This document shows positions 1 through 13,300 of a DNA stretch of 64,000 nt, in pieces (position 1 is the stretch's first letter; each line of letters opens with the position of its first letter). The translations under genes and the position numbers were made by a program. Origin of the DNA: Epiperipatus broadwayi (taxonomy: Eukaryota > Onychophora > Udeonychophora > Euonychophora > Peripatidae); NCBI GenBank assembly GCA_028023455.1, contig JAQFVV010000444.1, positions 310,001 to 374,000 of the forward strand. The letters run 5' to 3'. The notes under the pieces are model-generated. The model did not search any database, was not told the origin of the DNA, and was given only the letters and a program-made list of their open reading frames with translations.

Positions 1-567
1 ATCTGTCTCTTACATGATAATTTTCATGACAACCAATTAGATAAAATTTCATAAATACAATGGTTCAGTCAATTTCCTTCTTAATCATAGATATTGAAAT
101 CAAGTTAAGAACTTAAATTTAACAACAAAGTTTTTGACATTTCTTTATAATTAAAAACCAAATCTTGCAAAAAACAAACAAAGAACAACAAGATAATCTG
201 TTAATTGCACTGATTTGATTTTTTTCATTAAATAGAGATAAAGAAAGGAAAACAACTCTGATTAATTAAAAATAAAATTTACAAAATTATTAAAATCTTA
301 TTTTCTTCTTCTCTCTCTTTTAGTTTTTATTTTTTTAAATTTTTATTTTAAAAATACTCTTAAATATATTTGATGTTTGAGAATTTTCATACTATCACAT
401 GAGGATTATTTAATCATTGAATTAAATAATGACTTCTTAAAAAATAAGTCCAAGAAATTTTAAATATTTTTTCCCATTAATAAAATAATTTTTTATTCTC
501 AAACCTGAGGAACATGCTGTCAACTATCTAATTTTTTTTGTAGTGCAACTATGTGGCCAACTGATTG

Positions 568-569
<2 letters not shown>
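1..569. other. AT-rich non-coding DNA
   Basis: No open frame of useful length, RNA gene or repeat was recognised here. The sequence is rich in A and T homopolymer runs. Confidence 0.6.

Positions 570-625
<56 letters not shown>
570..625. repeat. Compound (AT)n(GT)n microsatellite
   Basis: About 33 bases of alternating AT pass directly into about 23 bases of alternating GT. The 40-base stretch that follows (to about 669) recurs near 3281 and 9831, again next to AT microsatellites. The array is therefore probably part of a dispersed repeat rather than an isolated slippage tract. Confidence 0.9.
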
Positions 626-3015
626 CTATTCTTCATTATAATAACAATCTATGAAAATATTTCATTCAACACACACCCATATATATTGTAGTAGTATGAT
701 ATGGAGGGAGTAGTTATAGGATGGGTATAGAGTTGATTTAAAAACACCTACATCATATACATTTCAAAATGACAAACCTGTGTGAGAAATCTATAATTTA
801 TATGGCCCATGAGCCAAAGAATCTATTAAGGTTTATAGAATTTGTAATTCAACATTACAGAATTATGCTTGTTAACAATAAAGTTTTATGAATATATATG
901 AAAACCTAACTCCCTTCACTCACATTATTACAATCTGAATTTATTTGATTAGTAACTATTGATAGCTCTTATGACTAAATATTTCTACCATCAATAAATA
1001 ATTCTGGTAATATGAATTGATGTTCAATTGTATAGGTCTATCTGAGCAATAAAAAATGAAATAATTTAATAGATAAATATTTTATTTACATTGGTAAATA
1101 AAATGTAATTCATGAAATTGCATATTAAAATAACATTAGCGTATAACAACTAGTATGTGCATATTTATACTATGGCCAATGTTAGACAAGGTACCTTTAG
1201 CTTGAATTAAAAGAAGATACACATTAAGCTTAATTTTGCTGATAATAATTTAGTATTGATAATTATAACTTATTATGGTTTATAATAGGGAATAAATCTA
1301 AATAAGTTATCTGGACAAGTATCACTCAATAATTATTTATTCTTTTGTAGTTTAACCCAGCTTTCTTTAATTGAATATATAAGTGTGATTGTTTACCTGG
1401 TATAATACTATAAATGAAACCATTCTTTAACATTTGAATATCACATGATTCAAATAAAACTAAAAACAAAACTTGAAGACCTCATTGAAACATTTGGTAT
1501 TCAAATATTTACTATATTGGGCAAAGTGGTCAAATTGGTATAAAAATTTATAATTATTCAAAATGAAATGATAATGGCACTAGAGAATGTGATTGCTGTC
1601 CCTGGGATAATCCAATATGATCTCTTTTGTACTATTTTTAGTATATTAATTAAGTTATATATATGATAGGTAGTTAATAATTATATAATCCATTTTCAAT
1701 ACATTTGTAATCTATCCAAAGGTAAATTTTAATAATCACTGACTTCTGTATTATCTAATAAGCCTGTAGAATTATAATTCCTTTGAATATCAGCTATAAG
1801 TATTCATCTATTTATTATGTTATGCATAAACATTATAATATAGGTGTTAAAATTCTAAGATATGGATAATAAGTATGATTCCAGTGGGATGTAAGTGGCA
1901 TTATGGTCTCATGACTAATATTTGATATCCTATATTTTGTTCTGTTCTTCTAGTGAACAATTTTTAGGGTAGTTATTAAAATTAATTTGGTTTTTTCTAT
2001 GAAATTGGCCATTTACTTATAATGGCCAACATTTTATTCCTAATATGCTTGCGAAATGATCTGCTTATGTTTCGAATTCGAATGGCAATTTGAATGAATA
2101 TTTTAATAAAAGCAAGAACAAATTTATAATGTGTTAGTAGATGATTTTAATTTAAATCCATGGTTCTTAGGAAAAAGACATCAACATGTTTGAATTTAGC
2201 AATCTATTTTTATTGTAATTTTTCTAACTGGTTTTACGAATATGGACATTTCAGTAAAGAGAATACAATAATTAAAATATAGTTTCTTCTGGATACTTTA
2301 CCGGTGCGTATGTATGTAGATTCTCTCAATAAAATTAAAAGTATCCAGTAAAGTTAATAAAAGAGTTTCCTTTTCGATACAACTTATCGATCTGTTATTT
2401 TCACACAAAAAGAATATGTTTTTTATAATTTCATTTCTTGTTGCTATATCACTTTTCTCTCATGGGTTTCATTCGATTGTTGCTTTAAACACTTGACGTA
2501 ATAATATTTATATAAAAATAACTACACCCGCGCACACACACACATATATATATATTATTACATGTGAAATGTATTAATGTGCAAGTAAATAAATTGTTAT
2601 TGAAGTTTACAGTATTAAATATTTGTACTGACTACCTTTAGATAATCTTTCATTGATTTTAATTTTGAATAATTTTTAAACAAAATAAGTAATAAAAAAA
2701 TACGGTTAAGATATTAATTAAAATCTTGTGGTAGACATAGTGTTTTACCAGATAAAGTAGAGTTATCAATTGGCAGTTTTAGAGATTATTATTTCAGAGT
2801 AAAATAACAAGTTGACGTCAAAAAAAAAATTAAATTCTATACATACATAATCATATTTTGAAGGAATCTTCTAACTGGTGCAATAAATATGTATAAATGA
2901 TATATTTTGCAGGATCATCCATGTATGATTTTCATTATTAATATACCAACATCTTGGCTTGATTACAGAAAACTATCTGTAACCCATGAAAACCTTTGTA
3001 TCAATAAATGAGAAG
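626..3015. other. AT-rich non-coding DNA with small microsatellites
   Basis: No gene seen. The first 45 bases match the repeat motif described at 3281-3340. A short CA/TA tract lies near 2526-2556. The rest shows nothing recognisable. Confidence 0.55.
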
Positions 3016-3270
3016 TTAATATCCATGTAAATAAAAATATCATTTAACTTTTGACATTACCAAAAAATTATCAATTATTACAAATTGACAATCCCTACAG
3101 TCAAAACAGTTTTTTCATTAAACATATACTCTTTTGTTTGAGTTTTTTTTGTTAAACTAAGAGTTTAATGAAAACTGGTTTGGCCTCAGCAATTGTCAAT
3201 TAGTAATAACTGGTAATTTCTTGGTAGCATCAAAGGTTAAAGGTTATTTCTATTTACAGGTATATTAATT
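3016..3270. repeat. Foldback (inverted-repeat) element, about 255 bp
   Basis: The left arm (about 3016-3124) and right arm (about 3164-3270) are imperfect reverse complements over roughly 105 bases; the matching ends read TTAATATCCATGTAAATA and, on the other strand, TTAATATACCTGTAAATA. The spacer is about 40 bases. This is the form of a miniature inverted-repeat transposable element or a degenerate foldback. No coding capacity and no target-site duplication was identified. A half-copy-like stretch sits near 9690-9850. Confidence 0.75.
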
Positions 3271-3280
3271 ATCTCCTTAT

Positions 3281-3340
3281 TTCTATTCTTTGTTATAACA
3301 ATCCATGGAAATATTTAATTCAATATATATATATATATAT
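3281..3340 (+). repeat. Dispersed 40-base motif followed by AT microsatellite
   Basis: A stretch beginning TTCTATTCTTTGTTATAAC resembles 625-669 and about 9831-9870. All three copies adjoin AT (and GT or GGGT) simple sequence. This suggests a dispersed repeat that carries a microsatellite, of unknown class. Confidence 0.55.
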
Positions 3341-4086
3341 GCGGGTGGGTGTATGCATGTGTAGTTATATATCATACTATTCTGTTATCTAAGCAATAAC
3401 TATTTGGAAAAAATCATACTTCAGGGGGGGGGTCTTAATACATTCAGCTATTAATAATGTACAAATTAGTATAGAATCTGTTTCTAGTAGTAGTATTATT
3501 CTCCCTTTTTAGTTGTATTTAGCTTGACTAATGGCATGGAAATTGAATCAATGATCTTTACATTCATGAATGCTGAATTTAAGATGATGCTCTAAACCAA
3601 TTAATCTATTTTATCAAAAGTAATAATCCCTAGAAAATTTTATATACTTATCTATGAGAGTCCCTCTGATTACCTTTTTTTAATGACACTGTTAACAAAT
3701 GTTTTTTAAATATTATGGGTTTTCACTTTAAATGAATTTACGGGTACATTTGTCATTGTCATATGAGGCAACTCTTAAAACTTTCTTCATTTTATTTTAT
3801 CATAATGTTAGAGACTACTCATTATTCTTGTTCTTAAACTGGAAAAATCAAGAAAGTCCTCATTAAATTTTTATTGATTAATTGTTTCTGATGGAATAAC
3901 TATCTTGGTCACTGGTTTGATTTATTCTCTATTACTGTTACTAATCAAGCCAACAATAGCTAAAGAAGAGAAGGTAAGATCTCTCAAAATGTTTTTATAC
4001 TAATATGTATGTTATTATTAACAGGCAAATGTATGTGTTATATAGCATATAATTACAAATAAAATGACATCACAAAATTTCAGATA

Positions 4087-4122
<36 letters not shown>

Positions 4123-4235
4123 TATATATAAACAATATAATTACATATCAAGGTATCTTTACATACATATTTCTACAAATATGTACTTATTTTAACTATA
4201 GCTAATTGAAACTAAGATACAGTGTATTTTGATAC
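3341..4235. other. AT-rich non-coding DNA
   Basis: Nothing gene-like seen. It contains a poly-G run near 3424-3432 and an AT microsatellite near 4089-4130. Confidence 0.55.
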
Positions 4236-4570
4236 CAAAACATTTTTTTTTTGTCTGCGACATAAAATGATTTTTTCTTTTTAGAACTTGTACATGGCTG
4301 AGTGCACTTTTGGCGAGACCGACCAGAATCATAGCTAGTGTAAATTGATTAAATCTAATGCTTAATTTAAACAGTGTAATGATTATGTAAATGCTTTATT
4401 CAAATTAGAAAATATACATATTCCATATGTTGGGTAACTGGACAGTTTTTTTTATAATCCATTTGCCAGGGCTACGATTCTGGTGGATCTCACAGAAAGT
4501 ACACTCAGTCATATCTATTTTGCAAAAAAAAAAAAAAACATTTTGTGTCACTGACATGAAAAATGTTTTA
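4236..4570. repeat. Inverted-repeat element sharing the GAGTGCACTTT motif
   Basis: Arms 4236-4336 and 4470-4570 are imperfect reverse complements over about 100 bases. Both contain a segment like CTGAGTGCACTTTTGG followed by CAGAATCATAGC. The same segment recurs at the two ends of the element at 25248-26056 and as a scrap near 35365-35430. They look like members of one non-autonomous element family, with the central part replaced here by about 133 bases of AT-rich spacer. Confidence 0.75.
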
Positions 4571-4611
4571 CAATTAAATTACAAATACAAAGTGAAAATT
4601 TAATACACAGT

Positions 4612-4662
4612 GCATATATATATATATAAATTTGATCATATTTATCAAATGTTATATATCAA

Positions 4663-4702
<40 letters not shown>

Positions 4703-4730
4703 TTGATCATATTTATCAAATGTTATTTCA
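4612..4730 (+). repeat. AT microsatellite with a 73-base-spaced duplication
   Basis: A roughly 33-base unit (ATAAATTTGATCATATTTAT and onward) occurs at about 4622-4655 and again at about 4695-4727. The copies are separated by, and embedded in, alternating AT. A short open frame across it is a by-product of the repeat. Confidence 0.85.
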
Positions 4731-6503
4731 AATATATAATTAGAAACAAGGGGAAAATTGAAAATACATTTCTATTAAACCAATTTAATTTATAATAAAA
4801 AAATATTGATAATTTCAAACTTAAATAAAAATTGATATTATTGATTTAAATTACAACCATTAGTCAATACAGTGCTATAATCAAAAGATAGATCACCATT
4901 AATTTTCTACTCTAGTAATAAAATTTGATACAGTAGCCTTATTATAAAGCCACATCTTAAATCTCAATTAGCATTCATTTCATAAAATATACAAAAAAAA
5001 AATCTCCATCTTCACAATGGCATGGAACTACACCACCCTCTTTGATAACATGGCCAAACAGGATGTTGTTCATCTTAAATGATAATATGATGTCATGAAA
5101 ACAAATAATAGTGAATGTTTTAAATTCTATATAAATTATATAAATATTTGCAGTAAAAACAAATAATAGAATATGGTAAAGATCAAGATATACTGAAACC
5201 CTTTACATATCATGGTCAATATATGGTAAAAATAGTCATTGAAATAATCCATTTTTTTATAATTAGCATGAAAATAATCACCTGAAATTATCTAATTAAA
5301 TAAAATAAATTACAATTTAATTGATATCAAGAAATTTCACATAAGGAATAGCTGAGCTATGATAAAACTGCCTGTAAGTTTTATAAAAGTTTCCTAAATA
5401 GTCAAAATTTAATTATTCTGTTATATTATTATCTTTCTGATTGCAAACACATTATTTCATATTTTTATGATTTATTTTTTATATTGTATTTATGTTATTA
5501 ATTTTAATCTAATTAGTTATTTCATTACAACATTATAAACTATTATTTTATTATATTCCTTTACTTACAAATAACTATTTTGTCATGAAAATATATAAAT
5601 AATAAAATATATGTTAAGTTTTGATGAAATCTATTCCTTAGATGGCTTTTCTAATATTGAAATTTATACTAAGTTTTACCATAATTTTTTATCAATTTTT
5701 TTATAAAAAGAATCTGTATCTTTTTCTTTTATCACTACTACTTTTTATTTTATTTTAAAAATTTGCTTTCTGTTATTTGCTTTATTTTTTAATATTTTAT
5801 TATTAATATTTATACTGGAAAGAAGAGAGACAGAATCATATTGCAAAAGTTTATCATACGTATATCGATAGCAGTATATTATGTTAGATTTTCCAAAAAA
5901 AAGTAGACAAATCCTAGCATTTTGTTGAAAACTTTATATATAGACAAAATACTATTCTTATAATCAATCAATAGAAGTTTATATAAGCAGCTGGATAGCA
6001 TTGAATAATAATATTTACCTTCTTATAATTGTTTTGCATTAACAAATTTCACATACACTTTCAATCCATTGGATACATAATGATATTAAATGAGGTGTTC
6101 TAAAAATGTGGAATTATCACTTTGAAATATTTTTTACATCTAATGGTGACTGAACTTGATTCCACATGAATAGTTTTTTTTAATTTGAAAAGGCATATAA
6201 ATATTATTATTAAATTAATTACTCCTTAACAAAATTCAACAAACCAGACAATAAATTTATCAAAGTCTTTCCATCATTGGCATCACACTAAATTAAACAA
6301 TCAATCAGATTTTCCAGGACAATTGCTTTATGGTTTACAATGCCATTTTTAGCAGGCTGAAAGATTGATAACAACAACCTAGAGTTTTCATTGGTTTGCT
6401 ACCAATATGCATGTTTAATTCAAGTGTTATTACTATATATACGCATATAATATTATAATTCAATGTCTGTATTTCTTCAAATTAATATATGTAATCCTAT
6501 AAT
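4731..6503. other. AT-rich non-coding DNA
   Basis: No gene, RNA or clear repeat was recognised. Base composition is extreme, with many TTATTA and AAATAA stretches. Confidence 0.55.
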
Positions 6504-6733
6504 TGAATATTTATAAATACAGTAATTAGATACATATAAAGTATAACTTTAAATATTTTATCCACTTAGGAGCGCTTTTGACTATCCTTGTAGTATTTGT
6601 CAATTACAAGTAGAAAACGTTAAGATCACGGAATTGTGGGAAGGTTAGCCTTTCAAAGGGTTAGTTGACAAAGACTATGATGATAGTCAAGTTATACTTT
6701 ACATATATCTAATTACTGTATTTATAAATATTT
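6504..6733. repeat. Foldback element, about 230 bp
   Basis: The outer arms are nearly perfect reverse complements over about 42 bases (from 6504 and back from 6733; both include ATTTATAAATACAGTAATTA). Inner segments around TTGACTATC and TTTGTCAA also pair. The left arm has an extra 34 bases relative to the right. Form and size fit a MITE; no transposase is present. Confidence 0.8.
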
Positions 6734-6782
6734 AATTATAAGATTACATATATATATATTACTTTGTTATGTATACATAGCA

Positions 6783-7065
6783 AAGCAATAAAATATTAAT
6801 GGTAATAATAAATATTATTAATAACCTCTATAAAATGCAGTACTTTCAGTTATTTGCATAATTAATTTCAACTAAAAACTTTTTAAATTTGGATGAAGTG
6901 AAAATCATATAATATCCTAAGATTTATGAATTCTCATGATGATATTCAATTCTACCAAATTTAAAAGGTTTCCAGTTAAAAATGGTTGTGCAAATAATTA
7001 AAAGAATATCTGCATTTTATAATGATTATTAATATTTATTATCAACATTGATATTTTATTGTTTT
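6783..7065. repeat. Foldback element, about 283 bp, diverged arms
   Basis: Left arm 6783-6910 pairs with right arm 6938-7065 at roughly three matches in four. Shared segments include TATAAAATGCAG, TTATTTGCA and TTTTTAAATTTGG. The arms have diverged, so this element is older than its neighbour at 6504. No coding sequence. Confidence 0.7.
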
Positions 7066-7780
7066 ATTATTACTACAATAATTAATCTATAATAGTTATT
7101 TTATTTGATATATATATAATTATTTTGATAATTATTAAATACTATTTTATAATTAATTTGCTTATCTTTAATTAAAATGTTATCATTTTATTTATAAATA
7201 AATTAAAATATAGACAATTTTATAGTTTTCCAAAAACATTTTTATAATTTCATTTCTAATAGAATCTCTTTCAAGTTTTTTTAAATTTATTCTAGGATTA
7301 AATAGCTTATCCTCACTACGTACCCTCCAGATTAAATCAGCTATAAGTAGATTAAATTTAAAACTTAAAATAAAAGCAAAAAGTTAAGTCTTTAAAATTT
7401 TATTTAAATGACTTTTCAAATAAATTACAAGCAAGTTTGCCCAAAAAAATCCCAACACTGACTTTTTAGACATTTAGTATATAATTACTGCAGGATTGAA
7501 ATTACACATACCGACCACACACACACACATATATATATACGCACACACTTTTTTGCAAAAGGCTGTGTAGAAAGGCCGATATGAATGTAATTACAATTAT
7601 ATACAGACGCTATAAAAATAAATGCTTATTTAAATATGATTATATATTTTATAAGTATAGGTATATTTTAAGTTTATGGTAAGACTGAAATAATATATTA
7701 ACACGTATTTCAGTGAATAATTTTCAATAGATTCCCTTCAATCATTTTCCCATATCTATCACTTATTTGCTCTTATATTA
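7066..7780. other. AT-rich non-coding DNA
   Basis: No gene seen. A CA/TA microsatellite lies near 7518-7542. The last 14 bases (7767-7780) form the left target-site duplication of the next element. Confidence 0.55.
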
Positions 7781-8154
7781 TATAGGGTATATGAGCACAG
7801 ACTTTCAGATGACCCATCACTCTCCACTCTATCTAATAACACTAATACACTCAAGCATATATATGATGAAAAGATAAATAATCACCAATATAGTATTTCA
7901 TGCTAAACCAGCAATCATCAGTTGTCCAGATTATCATCTCCCACACATATATACTATAAGTGCTCAGATATATATTAAGATAGACAATCTTCATACTTTA
8001 ATGGACAGCTCCAATCTATTACACACCCCAACTCTTCAACTGTCCATCCAATTGAAAATCTGATGATGGAATGCTCAAAGGCCACTCTGAGGCCAAGATA
8101 TACCCTATATTACATATATAGACACAGGTGTATAATAAGCCTGTGTTTCAGTTA
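7781..8154 (-). mobile_element. Retrozyme-like non-autonomous retroelement, 374 bp, with TSD
   Basis: This is the most complete single copy of the window's main dispersed family, copies of which also lie at 21.1, 23.9, 26.7-27.7, 32.2, 34.4-35.2 and 44.6-46.0 kb. It is flanked by imperfect 14-base duplications (TTGCTCTTATATTA at 7767-7780 and TTGCTTTTATGTTA at 8155-8168, two mismatches). This fits insertion by a target-primed retrotransposition-type mechanism rather than a cut-and-paste transposase. On the minus strand it holds a hammerhead-like core (7884-7926) and then a tRNA-like tail (AAAGTCTGTGCTCA), which in other copies reads GGTTCAAATCC like a pol III B box. Subterminal inverted motifs TATAGGGTATAT and ATATACCCTATA occur near the ends. 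The right end carries a hairpin with arms ACACAGG and CCTGTGT. No protein is encoded. A PLE-mobilised retrozyme or a SINE are both possible readings. Confidence 0.6.
7884..7926 (-). ncRNA. Degenerate hammerhead ribozyme-like motif
   Basis: On the minus strand CTGATGA is followed by a hairpin with arms TGCT and AGCA, then GAAA, then TACTATA, then TTGG. The core bases CUGAUGA and GAAA and a UA cleavage site are present. Stem I is weakened by loss of one C on its 5' side (GACAA instead of GACCAA), and stem III is one base short. It is probably inactive or weak. The better copy is at 35007-35050. Confidence 0.45.
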
Positions 8155-8168
8155 TTGCTTTTATGTTA

Positions 8169-9880
8169 TGAAAATTAATGAAAAAAGAGTTAATTATAAA
8201 TAAAAGAATGTGTGTACAATTAATAAATAATAGAATAATAATCTTCAAAAATTGCTGAGACAGGCTTTTGAAGTTTATTACCATATTATTTATTATTTGT
8301 CAATACAAATAATTATTACGATTTATTATAATTTAAATATTTTTAATTTATATACACAAAACTAAATATACCAATTCAGCATTAGCCAAAATTAAACATA
8401 TTAATTAATTAAGCATTAAACATATTATTTAATTAAGCATTAAATTATTTGCCAAAATAGACATATCCAAGTGCAAAGTAATACATACCTTACCTACCTT
8501 TCTATAATTTTAACTCATATCTCTCAATTGCCTTTAATATCAAAAGTACTTTTAAAAAACTAACAGCTTCAGAATCATAAATCTGTATTAAATGAGATTT
8601 ATAATTTTTTTTTCCTATTTTCATTTTTTGTTGAAGAAGATAATCTTAATCTGCTCAAACATAATTCTATACTGTAATTTTTTTATGAATATATGATGCA
8701 GAAATAAGATATTTATTCTTTATTTTATTTTTGTGAATCTCTATTCTATAGTTTAAGTTCAACTACATTGACTTATATTTAATTTTTTATTGGTTTAGCT
8801 TCTACTTCAATAAAAACCTTAACAAAGGAAGTATTATAGATTAAATTATTATTTTTCCAAAGTAACAAGGACCCATGTTTGAAAAAAATCTAGAAATTAA
8901 ATTTGTGTTTTTTGCCTTCTGAGAAATGTTGCTAACATTTTTTTTTATAGTTTTAAAATTCACGTGTATTTATTTTTTAATATTGCGACAATAACCCAAT
9001 AAGCAGAATTTCAAAATAACTGAAGCCACACATTGATGCCTAATCATTGTATATTTGGCAATCTCGAATTTTTCAAGATTACTTTGAGAAAATTATACAA
9101 TGGTCTAAAAACTTGATTTTTTGGAAAGTTTATGATTTTTTTGTATCGTACTAATTATTGGAAATCAAAAATATATATTATTACATATGTATTTTTTATA
9201 GAAATGCTATATTTTTATATATAAAAGAATATATTTTTCAGAATATTGTTACCAAAGAGATTATGATCATGGGAAGTACAACTACTTAGAAATTATGTCA
9301 CTCAGAAAATTGTTATAATATTTAGCAATATTATAAAAATTACAAAAAAAAATTGAACTTTTAAAACATAAATTGATAGATTTAGTAGATAGTAAAAATA
9401 ATTCATTCATATTTTTAAAACAAACATCAAACAAAAAATATTTCATTCGTTTTGCAAATTGAGTTGGCTCCTCCTGAAATTTGATGATGTAATAGCATTT
9501 TGTTTTTCTTAAAATCTAATTTTTAAAATAATTCTGAAAATCATATGTGATTTTTAAAAATTTATTTAATTTCTAAACAAAAATATCTATTGAATGAGGC
9601 AAAATTTATTATATTCTGATAAATAATAATTATTTAATATTAAAATGAAAGTTGAAAGATTAAATCTAGTGAGAACAAATAAACCTGTTCAGAATGTTAG
9701 TGGAGTGCAGAAGGGTTAATAAAGAAAACTTATTTAATCTCAGGATGATTATCAATTAATAGTAATTGATTGTTTCCTGACAACATCAAAATGCAAAAGT
9801 TATTTCTGCTTATATGGATTTAATGTTTTTATTTCTATTCTATATTATAATAACAATCCATAATATATATATATTCTAAC
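8169..9880. other. AT-rich non-coding DNA
   Basis: No gene seen. About 9690-9870 resembles the right half of the foldback element at 3016-3270 followed by the dispersed motif of 3281-3340. It is probably another copy of that composite repeat. Confidence 0.5.
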
Positions 9881-12800
9881 CTAATAAATTATAAGAACGT
9901 ACGGGCCATTATTATAACCCGGTACATCAGTGAGCAGCTTCTATTAAAGCGCATTTGGACACTTCCTTCTTATGCTGCGGGTTGCAAACCCTCTATATTA
10001 CTTATCTAAGATAATATTTATCAATATAATATTTTATAGCCCTTCGTTAGGTTAGTTATATAATTCGGCTACAGAGATATGCAGCTCAGACAGAGACAGA
10101 ATAAAAAAAATAATTATCATTAATAAAATAGATTTAATAAAACAATTTAGAATAAACTAACATTCTCTCTCTCTATCTAAAATACATTCTCTGCGCTATA
10201 AGTACTTGCACTGTTCGACAATGATGATGATGATTTTATTTCATTGTTAATATTACTGACTAAATTAAAACATTCAGTAATTAGCCCCTATGCTCTCAAT
10301 ATTTTATTATTATACAATTAAAAGTTGCCATCTCTTTAGCCATGCCACACTTGTAATATTAATCATACTGAATTAATTCTCTCTTTAAGAGCACTTATGA
10401 TATTGACACTAATCTCAGGGTTCTCTGTTATATTTACTAAATTGCTCGGCAGTATTGTGTTGTCCAATAGAACTGACACTCTGGTTGGCTATAGAAAACA
10501 TTTAATTTATTTAAATTCCAGGTGTCTTCATCCACATATTGGCTATTATAATATTTAACGAGATGATGACCCTATTCAATGACAACGCATAATTTTGAAT
10601 AATACTGCCAATTTATAATCCAGAATCTCAGTTGGAATGATGAAAAGACAAGGGTGCTTTTGTGTCCTTCCATCACCCATGACAACACAATAATTCAACT
10701 AAGATTTAATACTTAGCAATTCACTTACATGTGTATGGAACAATTTGCAATCAAATATATTAGTTTGGGAATAAAGTGATTTTGCACACACATAAAATAA
10801 AATGTTTTGGTCTGAAGTTTCAATTCCATAAATAATTCTTATTAAATTAAAAATATAATGAAATATTCTGATCTGCAATATAATTGTCTATCTAGTGTAT
10901 TGAATTTGAGATTTCATAAATAACTTTGGACTCAAGAAGGTATTGCAAGTATTATGCAGATACATTTTATTAAGCACACAAGAAAAATGACTCAAAACAG
11001 CTTTTAATAAGACTATATTTATTATTAAATTTCAACAATATTCCAATTTATTCTTACAATTTAACAAAAACAATCCCTTAGGATTAACATAATAAACAAA
11101 AATTTACACTTTAGTTGATCCCATATGGATAAAATAAAATAATAACTAATAATAATTAGTCTATGTTTTTAGACTTAGATTCGAACTACTTCTTCATCTT
11201 TGTTATACATTGACTCAGATTAATTATAACAATTTAAATATTATTATCGATACATTAACTTATCAGTTTAATGTATCTTATAAGAACGGCTGCTTAACTT
11301 TATTAACTACAATTTGTTTTAAAATAAAAATAATTGGATTCTAGGCAATGCGTACAAATGATTATTATAATTATATCGTTAACTAAATGATAGTTTTTTA
11401 TTTAGATAACTCATTATAATTTATGGGTTATTTATCAGAAGTTACACTTATTATTTTTAATGTTTACCTGAATAACAACTGAAGTTGTTATACACACTGT
11501 TCTTCTCCGTATAAGTTATATTGTGAGTGCTACTTAATAATTAACTTGAATTAAACTTAATATTTGAACCCTCCTTTGGCAAATAAAAATTTATAAATCA
11601 CGCAAATTTAAACTTATTCTCTCCATTGACTTATGTGTGGATTACCCGCACTATTCCGACGCACAATCTAGACATTGATCATATATACTAGCACTCTATT
11701 TTTACTAAATGGATCAGAAGGAATTTACCTCCAGTATACCCGTTATCTTGCCATAACTTTTTAAATAAAACACAATATTCTACACCTTCCGTGGTGGAAT
11801 TATCTCTATTTTCTCATGAGGAAAAGGAATGATACCGTAGATATGAAGAGTTAACGACTATCTTAAATAGTTTGGTGGGTCCTTGCCTCTTACCTGGGCA
11901 TAATAGGAACACACACCAATATAATCCTCTCATGGGATTTTAACGAAGAAATAAACTACATACGGTATAAATGGCTGATCGTCCTGGCTCTGGGAAGCGA
12001 TCGCTTGGGTTATAACCATACCCGAATTCTAGATTTATTTATTCCCCTCATGGAAAATAAAGCTTTTGGGGAGATTCTTTCCATCCCTCAAAATAAATAC
12101 ATACAATTATTACTAATGTGAATATTAATCATATACTGATGCTATTCGGGGCAAGACAAGCAAATACACTAATTACACAAAATTTATATTCCGGGGTATA
12201 CTTAAATCAACGTCTGTAATCAATGGATAATACAAAATAAACATAATAATTTTCACTTTTGCCAAAGAAACATTCAACAAGGAATTTGTAATATAATATT
12301 CTGAACTAAATTAAGTGAATGCGTTAATAAAAAAAATAATTGGGAATAAATTCCGCAATTAACATAGTATAAATTTGTTTAAAACTTTAAATAAATAAGA
12401 TTCTGTATAGCATTTCTTTTTAATTACTTCTGATAATTTTAACTAGATATTTTATCAATTAGGTATCTGACTTTTCTACTTTTACGCATTTAACATATAA
12501 ATTTATACCCATAATTGCCTATCATAAGTAAACACATTTTATATAAAAAAAATATTTCCATGTCAAATATAAATTTAACCTAATATAATTAAAAGAAAAC
12601 ATACCTTTATGATTACAAGGTCATTTAAATACTACTTGAATATACATCTTTCAACCTGTTGATAAAAAAAAATATACATAATTTTTCAAATAAAAAAATA
12701 TTACTTAACAAGTGTTTATTCTCTTTCTAGAAAAATGTTTTTCCGTTGGGCAATTTATTTAGATGAAGAACTTGATCCTTTCGTAGTTCACGAAGCAAAA

Positions 12801-13300
12801 ATTTAAAACAAGAAACACATTTTATTATATCATTTCGATAAAAGTTGCTTCCATTCTGGCGCATTTAATAATTAAGCAAAGAAAACATAATAGCGTTGGA
12901 TATTAATTCTTCTTTGAATTAACTTATATAATTTTGGGATCCAAGAAAGACAATACATAACTTAACATGACGAATATTTTGACGCTTGACGATCACATAT
13001 ATACAATTCTTTTCCTTTTTAATATTGGCGATACGTACCATTTTATTTAGCTAGCTGGTTTAAGAATAAACTAATGCGCGACTTTTAGGAAATATTATAA
13101 TCATAAGGGCTGCAGCTGACTTACGTAGATAGAATTTTACGGACTCTAGTTGAGATATAATATAACATATTATTTTAAAGTTATAATTAAGTCACTTATT
13201 GGTTAGTTTTTATTCCTACTCTAGGAATTATAAGTCTTCTTTAATAATGAATTTCCGTAATATGCACGCATACAAAATTTTCAATACTTGCCTTGAGAAA
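9881..13300. other. Unclassified, less simple sequence; possible old transposon
   Basis: This stretch is somewhat richer in G+C and sequence complexity than its surroundings (for example 9900-10000 and 11600-12060). It has no open frame of note, no terminal repeat that I could find and no protein motif in a spot check. It could be an ancient transposable element or ordinary intergenic DNA. I cannot assign it. Confidence 0.35.
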
